Positions 7,625 to 14,621 of a stretch of 19,256 nucleotides of DNA are shown here, piece by piece; the first letter of the stretch is position 1, and each line of letters starts with the position of its first letter. Both the position numbers and the translations under genes were made by a program. Source of the DNA: a bacterium (GTDB lineage: Bacteria > Armatimonadota > Zipacnadia > Zipacnadales > Zipacnadaceae); contig JAUWJN010000008.1 in the NCBI GenBank assembly GCA_030607655.1, forward strand, positions 1-19,256. Direction: 5' to 3'. Under the pieces are notes generated by a model. It did no database searches and had not been told where the DNA came from. It was given only the letters and a program-made list of their open reading frames with translations.

Positions 7625-9286
7625 CTAGGGGGCGACCGTAAACTCGCCTCTGGTCAATGACTGATTGCCATTAGCATTGTCCATGCAGGCGAGCCAGATA
7701 TAGTTTCCAGGCTCCAACGGTGGCCCCGCGTAGGGGATGTTAGGCACGGAGTCATACTGCTGGCAGACCTCCTGACCTGGCCAATCATCGCCTCGGTGTA
7801 GCTGAAAACCATACTCCACTGCCTCGGGACACTCATCCCACGTGAATACGAGGTTAGCGGCACTAACGGTTTCGTTGTTCGGTCTCATATTGACAGCGGA
7901 CTGGGTAAAATAGTCCTGAATTGTCGCCGTCCATGTCGTGGTGCCGTCTGCGTCCACGAGAGTGAAGCTATACTCATTGGGAGCGGGTGGAGGCGCAGAA
8001 CCGAACGCCACATTCCCCCACCACTTGACTTCCTCCCAGTGTAACTCCGGCGACAACGGCAATGTGCCGGCTAGACCCGGCCCAGAAACACTGCCTGAAG
8101 ACAGCCTGTCAGCCGGGTCGCAAACGAAGAACTCAGCGTAGTATGGGCCGCTGCCAGTCTGCGGGTGGTAGACAGAAAACGCCCCAATTGAATACCATTC
8201 CTGGTCGCCGTAGACCAGCCAACTATCGCCTTCTTTGAGCAGCCAGGCGACCCCCAGCGGATTCTCTTCCCCGGGCGGGGCGGGCTCGGTGAATGTCTCC
8301 GTGCCCTCCGCAAAGGTTACTTCAAAAGTCACATGAACGGTAGCGTGGCTATCCTGCACCTCTATTTGCTGAATGGTGAAGCTAATCTGCAGGTCTGGCT
8401 GTTCGTTGAACGACTCCTCCATATCATCCACAAAATCATTCTTTAGCTCCCCGTCATTCAAGTAGCTATCCGAGATGAGGTTGCTCAAGGCGTTAATGTC
8501 ACCGGCATTGCAGGCCGCAGCAAAATCCTCGTACAGTTGGCGAATCGCCGCCGCCTCCCCTGCCTTGGCGCCAACCCCATAGATACTAAAACTATCAGTA
8601 GCACCAGTGACCGTCTTGGCGGTGGTATCTACGGTGCTGCCTGCCACTGCCTCCCAGACGCCACCTTCTACCTTACACAGCCCCAGGTTCTCTTCCTGAA
8701 CTCCACCAGGGATATTAGCAGCGGCGTAGGCGATGGTGACCTGCACCGGTTGCGCGAATGTGGTGCCGGGGGGGCCGAACTCGTAGACCGCTCCCGGGAC
8801 AATGTCGGGGTCGGCGGGGTACGATGTGGTAGCCTCCACCTCTATCACAGTGTCCTCGGCCAATGCGCCCGCGGGGAAGTCCAACTCCACATCACCATCG
8901 GCCACAATGACCGTCCCGCCCGTGTCGTCGACGCTCGTGGCAATCGGCCACGCATCCAGGCGCACTACACAGCGCAGTACCCGGATAGCGTCACCGACAT
9001 CGGTACTGCCGTTTTGGTTGGCGTCGGCCCGCGGGTCAGGATCATCCAGGCTCACCACGATGCGCAGAATCTTGATGGCATCACCCACCGAGGCTAGCCC
9101 ATCTTCGTCCAGGTCGCCCAGGAAGTAGGCGTCAGCCGGGTAAACTACGTCTGATGGCACAACATGCTGAGGTGGAGTCACTGCCTGCGGCATGGGTGCA
9201 TGCGAACTGCCGCCACCACATCCCGCTATCACCGCCACCACCGCCAATAACACTACGCCTGCAACCATACTTTGCATCCTCGGCAT
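7625..9286 (-). CDS. lipoprotein with dockerin-like repeats, ZU5-like and NTF2/SnoaL-like regions
   Basis: This is a 553-residue predicted lipoprotein. A hydrophobic signal ends in the lipobox VIAGC (lipidated Cys about residue 23). About residues 55-112 hold two dockerin-type calcium-loop repeats (DLDEDGLASVGDAIKILR and DANQNGSTDVGDAIRVLR). A region at about 118-238 has the TGGTV...LDFPAGALAEDT pattern of ZU5-like domains. About 241-365 resembles an NTF2/SnoaL-like fold (AIRQLYEDFAAACNAGDINAL). The C-terminus is beta-rich and fibronectin-III-like (LVFTWDECPEAVEYGFQL). It is probably anchored at the cell surface. I chose the ATG at 9286 because AAAGGAG lies 9 bases upstream. The ATG at 9295 directly abuts that site. 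Domain names are by eye and the substrate or partner is unknown. Confidence 0.75.
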   Translation of the reverse strand: MPRMQSMVAGVVLLAVVAVIAGCGGGSSHAPMPQAVTPPQHVVPSDVVYPADAYFLGDLDEDGLASVGDAIKILRIVVSLDDPDPRADANQNGSTDVGDAIRVLRCVVRLDAWPIATSVDDTGGTVIVADGDVELDFPAGALAEDTVIEVEATTSYPADPDIVPGAVYEFGPPGTTFAQPVQVTIAYAAANIPGGVQEENLGLCKVEGGVWEAVAGSTVDTTAKTVTGATDSFSIYGVGAKAGEAAAIRQLYEDFAAACNAGDINALSNLISDSYLNDGELKNDFVDDMEESFNEQPDLQISFTIQQIEVQDSHATVHVTFEVTFAEGTETFTEPAPPGEENPLGVAWLLKEGDSWLVYGDQEWYSIGAFSVYHPQTGSGPYYAEFFVCDPADRLSSGSVSGPGLAGTLPLSPELHWEEVKWWGNVAFGSAPPPAPNEYSFTLVDADGTTTWTATIQDYFTQSAVNMRPNNETVSAANLVFTWDECPEAVEYGFQLHRGDDWPGQEVCQQYDSVPNIPYAGPPLEPGNYIWLACMDNANGNQSLTRGEFTVAP

Positions 9287-9330
9287 TTCACCCATCTCCT
9301 TTGCGCATATATTCTAAGAGCAACTTGGCT

Positions 9331-9387
9331 CTAAATCTTCTCGACACCCACCTAACTCTTCCTGTCGGCGGATTGCTCGCCGGCCTC
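9331..9387 (-). pseudogene. orphan 3' tail of a Gfo/Idh/MocA-type oxidoreductase gene (copy 1)
   Basis: This 57-base stretch aligns without gaps to the last 19 codons of the oxidoreductase gene at 10538-10594, with about 42 of 57 bases the same and the stop codon in register. Its translation, EAGEQSADRKS, a stop, then VGVEKI, parallels EACEQAAQSKAWVEVEKG, so it is decayed. No start or upstream body of the gene is present. It is followed on the right by a copy of a hicB tail. Confidence 0.6.
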
Positions 9388-9404
9388 GTTCCGCTCCCCA
9401 AAGG

Positions 9405-9446
9405 CTAAGAAGACGCTACGCCAACTCGGCCTACGAGCATACTATC
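9405..9446 (-). pseudogene. orphan C-terminal fragment of a hicB gene
   Basis: Fourteen codons (DSMLVGRVGVASS and a stop) match the end of hicB2 (DSILVGRVGVASS and a stop, 10070-10111), differing at three or four bases. It begins 10 bases after the hicA1 stop, with no upstream hicB body, so it is a remnant left by duplication or replacement. Confidence 0.7.
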
Positions 9447-9456
9447 CTCTATCTAC

Positions 9457-9702
9457 CTATCGCGACTGCTCGTATGCCTCTAAGAATTCACCCCGCGATA
9501 TGCCGACCTGAGTGCAGATCGTCCGCAAGGTTGAAGCCTTCAATATTGGATGGTTAGGAATAGTCATTGGTGTACGCGTGCCATCGGGTTCTGTCCGAGA
9601 CAAAGCGATGTGGTTCCCCTCACGTATTACTTCAAAGCCGAGCCGTCGTAGAGCCTTTAAGACGCGAGTCTTGGGGGCATCTACAGGGAACTTTCGGCTC
9701 AT
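9457..9702 (-). CDS. hicA: HicA-family toxin (mRNA interferase), pair 1
   Basis: This 81-residue protein has the HicA double-stranded-RNA-binding-like fold. The N-terminal helix KTRVLKALRRLGFEVIREGNHIAL includes the catalytic histidine (H31) in the usual GxH context. It is followed by the TIPNHPILKASTLRTICTQVGISRGEFLEAY helices. HicA toxins cleave mRNA and are neutralised by HicB. The ATG overlaps the hicB1 stop in ATGA, implying coupled translation, with a GAGGTGG ribosome site inside hicB1. Antitoxin-first order is the reverse of the neighbouring pair. The histidine is intact, so the toxin may be active. Confidence 0.85.
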   Translation of the reverse strand: MSRKFPVDAPKTRVLKALRRLGFEVIREGNHIALSRTEPDGTRTPMTIPNHPILKASTLRTICTQVGISRGEFLEAYEQSR

Positions 9703-9926
9703 ACCACCACCTCAGTCTCAGCGATGAAGGCCTCCTGCGGCTCAATCGCGTCCGCCAGCGCCTCGGGGCCAAAGGTCTCGATATGGAACTCAATGGCCGA
9801 GGTTATCTCGCTGAGCACCTGCTCATAGGTATCGCCTTGGGCCACTACAACTCCCCGCAGACCCAATGGATACGCCACATACCCGTCCTCCTCGCGGGTA
9901 ATTACCACTTTGATTCGGCGCGACAA
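9699..9926 (-). CDS. hicB: HicB-family antitoxin, pair 1
   Basis: This is a short HicB antitoxin of about 75 residues with the partial RNase-H-like core: IKVVITREEDGYVAYPLGLRGVVVAQGDTYEQVLSEITSAIEFHIE. The usual LPGC is replaced by GLRGVV. There is no C-terminal DNA-binding helix domain, so self-repression would need another factor. I place the start at TTG 9926, because GGAGG lies 8 bases before it and the family normally starts just before the first strand. The frame stays open to a GTG at 9977 with no visible ribosome site. The stop overlaps hicA1 by 4 bases. Confidence 0.8.
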   Translation of the reverse strand: MSRRIKVVITREEDGYVAYPLGLRGVVVAQGDTYEQVLSEITSAIEFHIETFGPEALADAIEPQEAFIAETEVVV

Positions 9927-9995
9927 TTTGCTCACCTCCGTCTGTTCTTGCTTGCCTATATTGACGCTGCAATACACCTAGTGTCAGATGCCAGC

Positions 9996-10052
9996 CTATC
10001 CTTTCTCGACTTCTTGCCATCCCTGCTGCTGGGCGGCTTGCTTGCAGACCTC
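9996..10052 (-). pseudogene. orphan 3' tail of a Gfo/Idh/MocA-type oxidoreductase gene (copy 2)
   Basis: It aligns without gaps to the last 57 bases of the oxidoreductase gene (10538-10594), with about 44 of 57 bases the same. The frame is open: EVCKQAAQQQGWQEVEKG and a TAG stop, against EACEQAAQSKAWVEVEKG and TAG in the intact gene. Homology ends where the 17-bp spacer after hicB2 begins. It lies in the leader of hicB1. Confidence 0.75.
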
Positions 10053-10111
10053 GTTCCGCTCCCCAAATGTTAAGAGGACGCTACGCCAACTCGGCCTACG
10101 AGTATACTATC
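9996..10111 (-). repeat. 116-bp direct repeat, copy 2 (hicB2 tail, 17-bp spacer, oxidoreductase tail)
   Basis: This is the partner of 9331-9446. Here the hicB portion is the true end of hicB2 (10070-10111). The spacer (10053-10069, beginning GTTCCGCTCCCC on the plus strand) has the same length in both copies. Confidence 0.75.
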
Positions 10112-10291
10112 TTCAGTGGGAACCTCCTGTCCATCTTCTTCGAGGGCCGCGATGTATGCTGCGATGGCCTCCCGCACATTGCTCAGTACTTCGTCCATAC
10201 TCTCCCCCTGACTGTAGCAGCCTGGCAAGGCAGGCACTTCCACCCAATAGCCTCCCTCTTCAGCCTTGTGAATAACAAATGTGTACTCCAT
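10070..10291 (-). CDS. hicB: HicB-family antitoxin, pair 2
   Basis: This 73-residue protein is a textbook short HicB: MEYTFVIHKAEEGGYWVEVP followed by ALPGCYSQGESMDEVLSNVREAIAAYIAAL. It should bind and inhibit the HicA encoded just upstream. The ATG at 10291 has AGGAGG 8 bases before it and starts 11 bases after the hicA2 stop, the usual toxin-first order. The last 14 codons lie inside the 116-bp repeat found again after hicA1. No DNA-binding domain is present. Confidence 0.88.
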   Translation of the reverse strand: MEYTFVIHKAEEGGYWVEVPALPGCYSQGESMDEVLSNVREAIAAYIAALEEDGQEVPTEDSILVGRVGVASS

Positions 10292-10302
10292 TTCTCAACC
10301 TC

Positions 10303-10530
10303 CTACAGAAACGCCTCAAACTCCTCCACCGTCAGGCCCGCACGATGCACTGCGGCCCTCAACAACCCGACCTTAAGTTCACCGTGGCGGGGAATAGTGA
10401 TTATTTGGCCATTAGGCATCTTGATATTGCAATGACTGCCCTTGCCGCCTCGCTCCTCACCACCCGCTCTAATGAAGGCTGCAATAGCTTGTTCAGCGTG
10501 GATGCCTCGGAGCCTTCTGCCGTTGGGCAC
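10303..10530 (-). CDS. hicA: HicA-family toxin (mRNA interferase), pair 2
   Basis: This is a 75-residue HicA with a GTG start. The core GIHAEQAIAAFIRAGGEE and GGKGSHCNIKMPNG contains the catalytic histidine (H33, in GSH), followed by ITIPRHGELKVGLLRAAVHRAGLTVEEFEAF. The GTG at 10530 lies 7 bases after the oxidoreductase stop. Its ribosome site GAAGGGG overlaps the last codons of that gene, so it is probably co-transcribed with the oxidoreductase. It differs clearly from HicA1, so the two pairs are not a recent duplication of each other. Confidence 0.85.
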   Translation of the reverse strand: MPNGRRLRGIHAEQAIAAFIRAGGEERGGKGSHCNIKMPNGQIITIPRHGELKVGLLRAAVHRAGLTVEEFEAFL

Positions 10531-10537
10531 CTTTATT

Positions 10538-11725
10538 CTACCCCTTCTCGACCTCTACCCACGCCTTGCTCTGGGCGGCTTGCTCGCAGGCCTCCAGGAC
10601 GGCCTGGACCTTGACGGCGTCCTCGAAGCTGGGGCGCGGATTCTCGCCGGTGGCGATACCGTTAACCATGGCAGCCATGGTGTTGATGAAGCTATGCTCG
10701 TAGCCGATGATGTGCCCCGGCGGCCAGAAGCGGAACATGCCGTCAGCCAGGCCCATATGCGGATGACACGGCTCAGTGACCAGTATAGCCTCGAAGCCCT
10801 GGCGGCCACCAGGGTCGTCAACATTGTAGTACTCCAGCTCATTCATCCGCTCCAGGTTGAAACGCACGCTGCCCTTAGAGCCGTTAATCTCAAAGACGTT
10901 GAAATTGCGGCGGCCCGGGGCAAAGCGGGTGGCTTCAAAGGTCCCCATAGTACCATTAGCAAAGCGGGCCAGCGCAATGGCGCCATCATCTACTGTAACA
11001 TCGCCCATCTGTTCCTCGGCCGCCTGGGTTCCCAGACCCACGTCAGTGCCGGAAGCTGACAACAGTGGGCGCTGCTTGACAAAGGTCTCCATATCGCAGA
11101 CTACTCGCTCAATATCGCCCACCAGCCACAGGGCCAGGTCAATACTATGCGCCATCAGGTCGCCCATCGCTCCGGAGCCAGCTATCTCCTTCTTACACCG
11201 CCACACCAACGGGGCGGTCGGATCCAGCAGCCAATCCTGCAGATAGGTAGCGCGCCAGTGGTAGATGGTGCCCAATGTGCCCTCCTCAATCATCTGCTTG
11301 GCCAGGGCTATGGCGGGGACGCGGCGGTAGTTGTGGCAGATCATATGGATGACGCCGGCTTTCCGGACGGCGGCCAGGGCCTGGCGAGCCTCGGCCAAGC
11401 TGAGGGCCAGCGGTTTCTCACTGATGACGTGCTTACCGGCCTCGGCGGCCTGGATGGCCATTGGCACGTGGACATTATTCGGCACGCACAGGTCAATCAG
11501 GTCAATGTCGTCTCGCGCTAGCACTCGCTCATAATCCGTCTCATACTCCTGCCAGCTTGGCTGCTCTTTTGCGGCCTCAAGCTGCGCCTCGTTGGCATCA
11601 CACAGCACCGTCATCACCGGCCGGGCCTCTATATCCGGATAGTAAAACGGCACCTGCCGGTAGGCTACAGTGTGACACCGGCCGATAAAGCCATACCCGA
11701 CTAAGGCAACTCTAACTTCCTTCAT
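10538..11725 (-). CDS. Gfo/Idh/MocA-family NAD(P)-dependent oxidoreductase
   Basis: This 395-residue cytoplasmic dehydrogenase probably oxidises a sugar, inositol or derivative with NAD(P). The N-terminal Rossmann motif GYGFIGRCH (10-18), CVPNNVHVPMAIQAAEAGKHV, the catalytic-lysine EKP (103-105) and the substrate-domain GDLMAHSIDLALWL (188-201, with H193) follow the family order. The ATG at 11725 has AGGAGG 9 bases upstream, behind a plausible promoter at 11779-11808. The gene runs directly into hicA2. Its last 19 codons recur as orphan tails at 9996-10052 and 9331-9387. Inositol 2-dehydrogenase and related sugar dehydrogenases are candidates, but the substrate cannot be told. Confidence 0.9.
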   Translation of the reverse strand: MKEVRVALVGYGFIGRCHTVAYRQVPFYYPDIEARPVMTVLCDANEAQLEAAKEQPSWQEYETDYERVLARDDIDLIDLCVPNNVHVPMAIQAAEAGKHVISEKPLALSLAEARQALAAVRKAGVIHMICHNYRRVPAIALAKQMIEEGTLGTIYHWRATYLQDWLLDPTAPLVWRCKKEIAGSGAMGDLMAHSIDLALWLVGDIERVVCDMETFVKQRPLLSASGTDVGLGTQAAEEQMGDVTVDDGAIALARFANGTMGTFEATRFAPGRRNFNVFEINGSKGSVRFNLERMNELEYYNVDDPGGRQGFEAILVTEPCHPHMGLADGMFRFWPPGHIIGYEHSFINTMAAMVNGIATGENPRPSFEDAVKVQAVLEACEQAAQSKAWVEVEKG

Positions 11726-11778
11726 TGTTATTACCTCCTAATTAGTGTTCGTGATCAGGGACATTTCGGCAAGAACCT

Positions 11779-11808
11779 ATTATATGCTATAATTCGCTAA
11801 GCAACCAA
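11779..11808 (-). promoter_or_regulatory. leftward promoter for the oxidoreductase gene
   Basis: A perfect TATAAT on the minus strand (11779-11784) has TTGGTT (11803-11808) 18 bases upstream as a partial -35. It overlaps the rightward promoter of the URO-D-like gene, so the two may compete for polymerase. Confidence 0.5.
11785..11793 (+). promoter_or_regulatory. extended -10 promoter for the URO-D-like gene
   Basis: TGCTATAAT combines a perfect -10 hexamer (11788-11793) with the TGn extension. The -35 region (about 11765-11770, TTCGGC) is poor, as is common for extended -10 promoters. The gene starts 70 bases downstream. Confidence 0.5.
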
Positions 11809-11862
11809 GTTATCCTTCCTATCGGCAACTTTTTTCGCACTACTAAAAGAGGAGTACCAATA

Positions 11863-12906
11863 ATGACCTCTCGCCAGCGTCTGCTTTGTGCACTGCGGCG
11901 GGGTACGCCCGACCGCGTGCCGGGCGCGCCCTTTGGTATGGGTACGATTGACCCGGAAAGTGAGCTGGGGCAGCAGCTCATTGAATGCACGGATATTTTC
12001 TTAGATGTGTATTGTGAGGGTGATGCGGTGCTGGGCCGGGCGGCTCGTGTGCATACGGAAACAGAGGGTGACCAGACCATAACCGTATACGAGACGCCCC
12101 AGGGACCCTTGCAGTCGGTCAGGCGGCGCACTGCTATAACTTCGGCTCAGGTGAAATTCGCCTGTCAAAGCGCCGAAGATGCAGACAAGATTTTGGCCAT
12201 GCCCTACGAGCCGGTACAGGTGGATACGCATAAGTACCATTATCGGTCAGAGAAGCTAGGGGAGAAGGGCCTGGTGATGGTCAGCAGTGGCGACGGGGTC
12301 AACTGGGTAGCTGAGATGTTTTCCCCCCAAGACTTTTGCCTGCTGTGGGCGGATGCACCACAGAAGATGATTGAATTCGTGGAGGTAGCCACGGAGCGGC
12401 TGTGTTACTACTACCGTCAGCTATGCGAGGCGGGCGTAAAAGCGCTTAGAATCTACGGAGGGGAATATGTCTCAGTACAGTTGGGGCCCCAGGCCTATCA
12501 GCAACTGGTAGTGGAGCCTGACCGCCGGCTGGTTGATATAATTCACGAGTACGACGGCATCACCTACTTCCATAATCATGGACCGATGACCAGATACTAT
12601 GACCAACTACTGCAAATAGGCATTGATGCTATTGACCCACTGGAAGCACCCCCGTGGGGTGACTGTGATATTGCTGAGGCCAAGCAGCGCATCGGCCACA
12701 GAATTTGCCTGGTAGGTAATCTTGACGATATGGAAGTGCTCAGCAAGCTGCCCACTGAGACAGTACTGCAGATGGGCCGTGAGCTTATCAATAAGGCGGG
12801 GCCTGATGGTTTCATTCTGGGGGGCACCGCCGCAGGGCCCTACACCGAGCTTGCCGCCCGCAACTTCATCGCCCTGGCGGAGCTATCGGCCCAGATGGCG
12901 GGATAA
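11863..12906 (+). CDS. uroporphyrinogen decarboxylase (URO-D)-family protein, methyltransferase-like
   Basis: The 347-residue protein has the URO-D TIM-barrel fold, which includes heme-synthesis HemE and the MtaA/CmuA-type corrinoid methyltransferases. Features are the opening TSRQRLLCALRRGTPDRVP, HNHG (237-240, a possible metal site), IDPLEAPPWGDCDIAEAKQRIGHRICLVGNLD and ILGGTAAGPYTEL near the end. The N-terminus and histidines fit the non-heme branch better than HemE, but this is by eye. The ATG at 11863 has AGAGGAG 8 bases upstream. No corrinoid protein gene is adjacent, so its role is open. Its last 12 codons recur at 13107-13142. Confidence 0.85.
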   Translation: MTSRQRLLCALRRGTPDRVPGAPFGMGTIDPESELGQQLIECTDIFLDVYCEGDAVLGRAARVHTETEGDQTITVYETPQGPLQSVRRRTAITSAQVKFACQSAEDADKILAMPYEPVQVDTHKYHYRSEKLGEKGLVMVSSGDGVNWVAEMFSPQDFCLLWADAPQKMIEFVEVATERLCYYYRQLCEAGVKALRIYGGEYVSVQLGPQAYQQLVVEPDRRLVDIIHEYDGITYFHNHGPMTRYYDQLLQIGIDAIDPLEAPPWGDCDIAEAKQRIGHRICLVGNLDDMEVLSKLPTETVLQMGRELINKAGPDGFILGGTAAGPYTELAARNFIALAELSAQMAG

Positions 12907-12930
12907 TCATCCCTCAGACGTGCTGATATG

Positions 12931-13042
12931 GTAGGAGCGGCATTCTTGCCGCGACCCGGGTGGTGAGGTAGAAGAACAATCGCGACACGAATGTCGCTCC
13001 TACGACGGCGGGCGGAAGATGCTCTGCAACTTCCGCCCCTAC
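12931..13042. repeat. REP-like palindrome cluster (three units)
   Basis: Two 24-base arms (12931-12954 and 12980-13003) are inverted relative to each other, with 21 of 24 matching. Each arm also folds on itself: GCGGCA-TTCT-TGCCGC and GCGACA-TTCG-TGTCGC, so two of the three differences are paired changes that keep both stems. A third palindrome (13010-13038, GGGCGGAAG pairing with CTTCCGCCC) ends in the same GTAGGRGCG head, read on the minus strand from 13042. These look like members of a dispersed repetitive palindrome family. They may also stabilise or end the URO-D-like transcript. Confidence 0.7.
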
Positions 13043-13106
13043 AGATGACAACGGCAATGCGAGCCGGGACCTAGTCCGTTCCGCTCCCCTTGCACCGCCG
13101 CCCCGC

Positions 13107-13142
13107 GCCCTGGCCGAGCTATCGGCCCAGATGACGCAGTAG
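13107..13142 (+). pseudogene. orphan 3' tail of the URO-D-like gene
   Basis: This matches the last 12 codons of the gene at 12871-12906, with 26 of the first 27 bases and 30 of 36 overall the same. It encodes ALAELSAQMTQ and TAG, against ALAELSAQMAG and TAA. No gene body precedes it. Upstream similarity stops near 13101. It follows the REP-like cluster and ends 6 bases before the convergent MATE gene stop. Confidence 0.7.
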
Positions 13143-13148
13143 GCAGCA

Positions 13149-14570
13149 TTAGGTGAGCCGAATCTGCTGCCAGTGGCCTTGGCCAAATTTCCAGGCCAGT
13201 ATTAAGAGCTGAGCCACCACCGAAATATCGAAACCAATCCACACCCCCATTGCCCCCATCTCTAAGACAATAGCAAGTAGATAACAGACTAGCGGTCCCA
13301 GCACCGTAGTGCATGCCAGGCTGATGTATAAGGGCGAGTAAGTATCACCCGCGCCCCGTAGGGAACCGGACAGGCTCATACCAGCGGTCAGGAAGGACTC
13401 GGAGATTGCCAGGACTATGAGTGCCTCAGTGCCGATGCGTATCACCTGGGCGTCAGTGGTGAACAGCTTGATGAGCGCCGGCGCAAGCAGCGCGTAGGTG
13501 ATAGCGGCCACGATGCTGAAACCACCGGCGAGCCTTGCTGACAGCCACCCACTGGCAGCCGCCCGCTGGGTATCGCCCACGCCCATATTCTGGCCCACAG
13601 CGGTAGTGGCGGCGGCCATCAGGGCCAGGCCAACCATTATAGTTATGCCGCGGATTTGGCCGGCTATAGTGTAAGCAGAGACAGCATACATCGCGGCGGG
13701 GGTCAGGCTCAGTATCTTGATGAGGGCCATAAAGGCAACACTGCGAGTGAAGCCCTGAATGGCGGCTGGAATCCCCAAATAGAATATCTTCCGCCACAGG
13801 TCCCAGCGGATCGCCCAGGAGCGGCGCAGATGAACGGTCACCGCGAACCGCCCTGACATCAGTATGACAAGACCGGCAAGAGTGGCCAGAAAGCGTGATA
13901 CTATGGTGGCCACACCCGCTCCCGGTACTCCCAGGCGGGGGAAAGGTCCTACGCCAAAGATAAGCAGGTAATTCAGCAATATGTTGAGGGCGTTGGCCCC
14001 CAGCAGCAGGATAAGAGGGGTCAGCGTATCACCGGCACCCTGCAGGGCGGCGGTGATAACAAAGCTGAGCAATATGAACACCATGCCGCCGAATAATATC
14101 TGCAGATACGGCACCCCGTGAACCATCACCGCCTCAGTTGCCCCCAAGCGGGCCATAATCCAGCCGGACAGGGCCAGACCGACCGGCGTGATGACTCCCA
14201 GGCTGGCCAGAACAATTGCTATGAGGCCCTGCTTGACGGTGGCATCAGCATTAGCGCGGTCCCCCTTACCCGAATACTGCGCCACCAGCACCTGCACGCC
14301 GGTGGAGACGGCGAAGACTATGGCAATGAGGGTGAATACAACAATGCGGCCCATACCTACCGCGGCGATGGCATCTGAACCTATTACCCCGACCATCTTG
14401 ATGTCCGCTATCCCCACCGCCACTTGCAGTAGGGAGCCAACTACTATCGGCCAGGATAGATAGATAATCTGCCGCAGCAGCAGGCCCTGGGTCATATCCA
14501 CCCGCGGGCCACCAGCCGGGGTGCGTGGTGGGGAAGGAAGCGAGGTTGAGCTATTGCAACCGTCACTCAT
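13149..14570 (-). CDS. MATE-family efflux transporter
   Basis: This 473-residue inner-membrane protein exports drugs or metabolites in exchange for sodium ions or protons. Two pseudo-symmetric halves of about six hydrophobic segments each are visible. The opening LSWPIVVGSLLQVAVGIADIKMVG, VSTGVQVLVAQYSGKGDR and ITAALQGAGDTLTPLILLLGANALNILLNY in the first half and SLSGSLRGAGDTYSPL in the second are typical. The N-terminus has an extra polar stretch of about 25 residues. The ATG at 14570 has only a weak ribosome site, and a start at the internal Met before TQGLLLRQI is possible. It lies 51 bases after the dehydrogenase stop and may share its transcript. The substrate is unknown. Confidence 0.9.
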   Translation of the reverse strand: MSDGCNSSTSLPSPPRTPAGGPRVDMTQGLLLRQIIYLSWPIVVGSLLQVAVGIADIKMVGVIGSDAIAAVGMGRIVVFTLIAIVFAVSTGVQVLVAQYSGKGDRANADATVKQGLIAIVLASLGVITPVGLALSGWIMARLGATEAVMVHGVPYLQILFGGMVFILLSFVITAALQGAGDTLTPLILLLGANALNILLNYLLIFGVGPFPRLGVPGAGVATIVSRFLATLAGLVILMSGRFAVTVHLRRSWAIRWDLWRKIFYLGIPAAIQGFTRSVAFMALIKILSLTPAAMYAVSAYTIAGQIRGITIMVGLALMAAATTAVGQNMGVGDTQRAAASGWLSARLAGGFSIVAAITYALLAPALIKLFTTDAQVIRIGTEALIVLAISESFLTAGMSLSGSLRGAGDTYSPLYISLACTTVLGPLVCYLLAIVLEMGAMGVWIGFDISVVAQLLILAWKFGQGHWQQIRLT

Positions 14571-14621
14571 AGTACTTCTAGCACCATTGAAAAGCTGAAA
14601 ACACTACTGTGAAGATGCCGC

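Larger units (their letters stand above)
9331..9446 (-). repeat. 116-bp direct repeat, copy 1 (hicB tail, 17-bp spacer, oxidoreductase tail)
   Basis: It aligns gaplessly with 9996-10111, with about 91 of 116 bases the same. Identity is about 55 of 59 in the hicB tail plus spacer and lower, about 36 of 57, in the oxidoreductase tail. The two copies flank the hicB1-hicA1 pair as direct repeats. Confidence 0.75.

Noticed and set aside
8537..9097. 186-codon plus-strand open frame across the lipoprotein gene
   Set aside because: It is a shadow of the lipoprotein coding sequence, with no family resemblance.
10442..11059. 205-codon plus-strand open frame across the oxidoreductase gene
   Set aside because: It is antisense to a clearly conserved gene, has no domain I recognise and no ribosome site. 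It is a by-product of the opposite frame.
13078..13090. GTTCCGCTCCCC shared with the spacers at 9388 and 10053
   Set aside because: The shared core is about 12 bases and lies in the opposite relation to the neighbouring gene tail. A match of this length is expected by chance in a window this size, so I do not use it as evidence of one mobile element.
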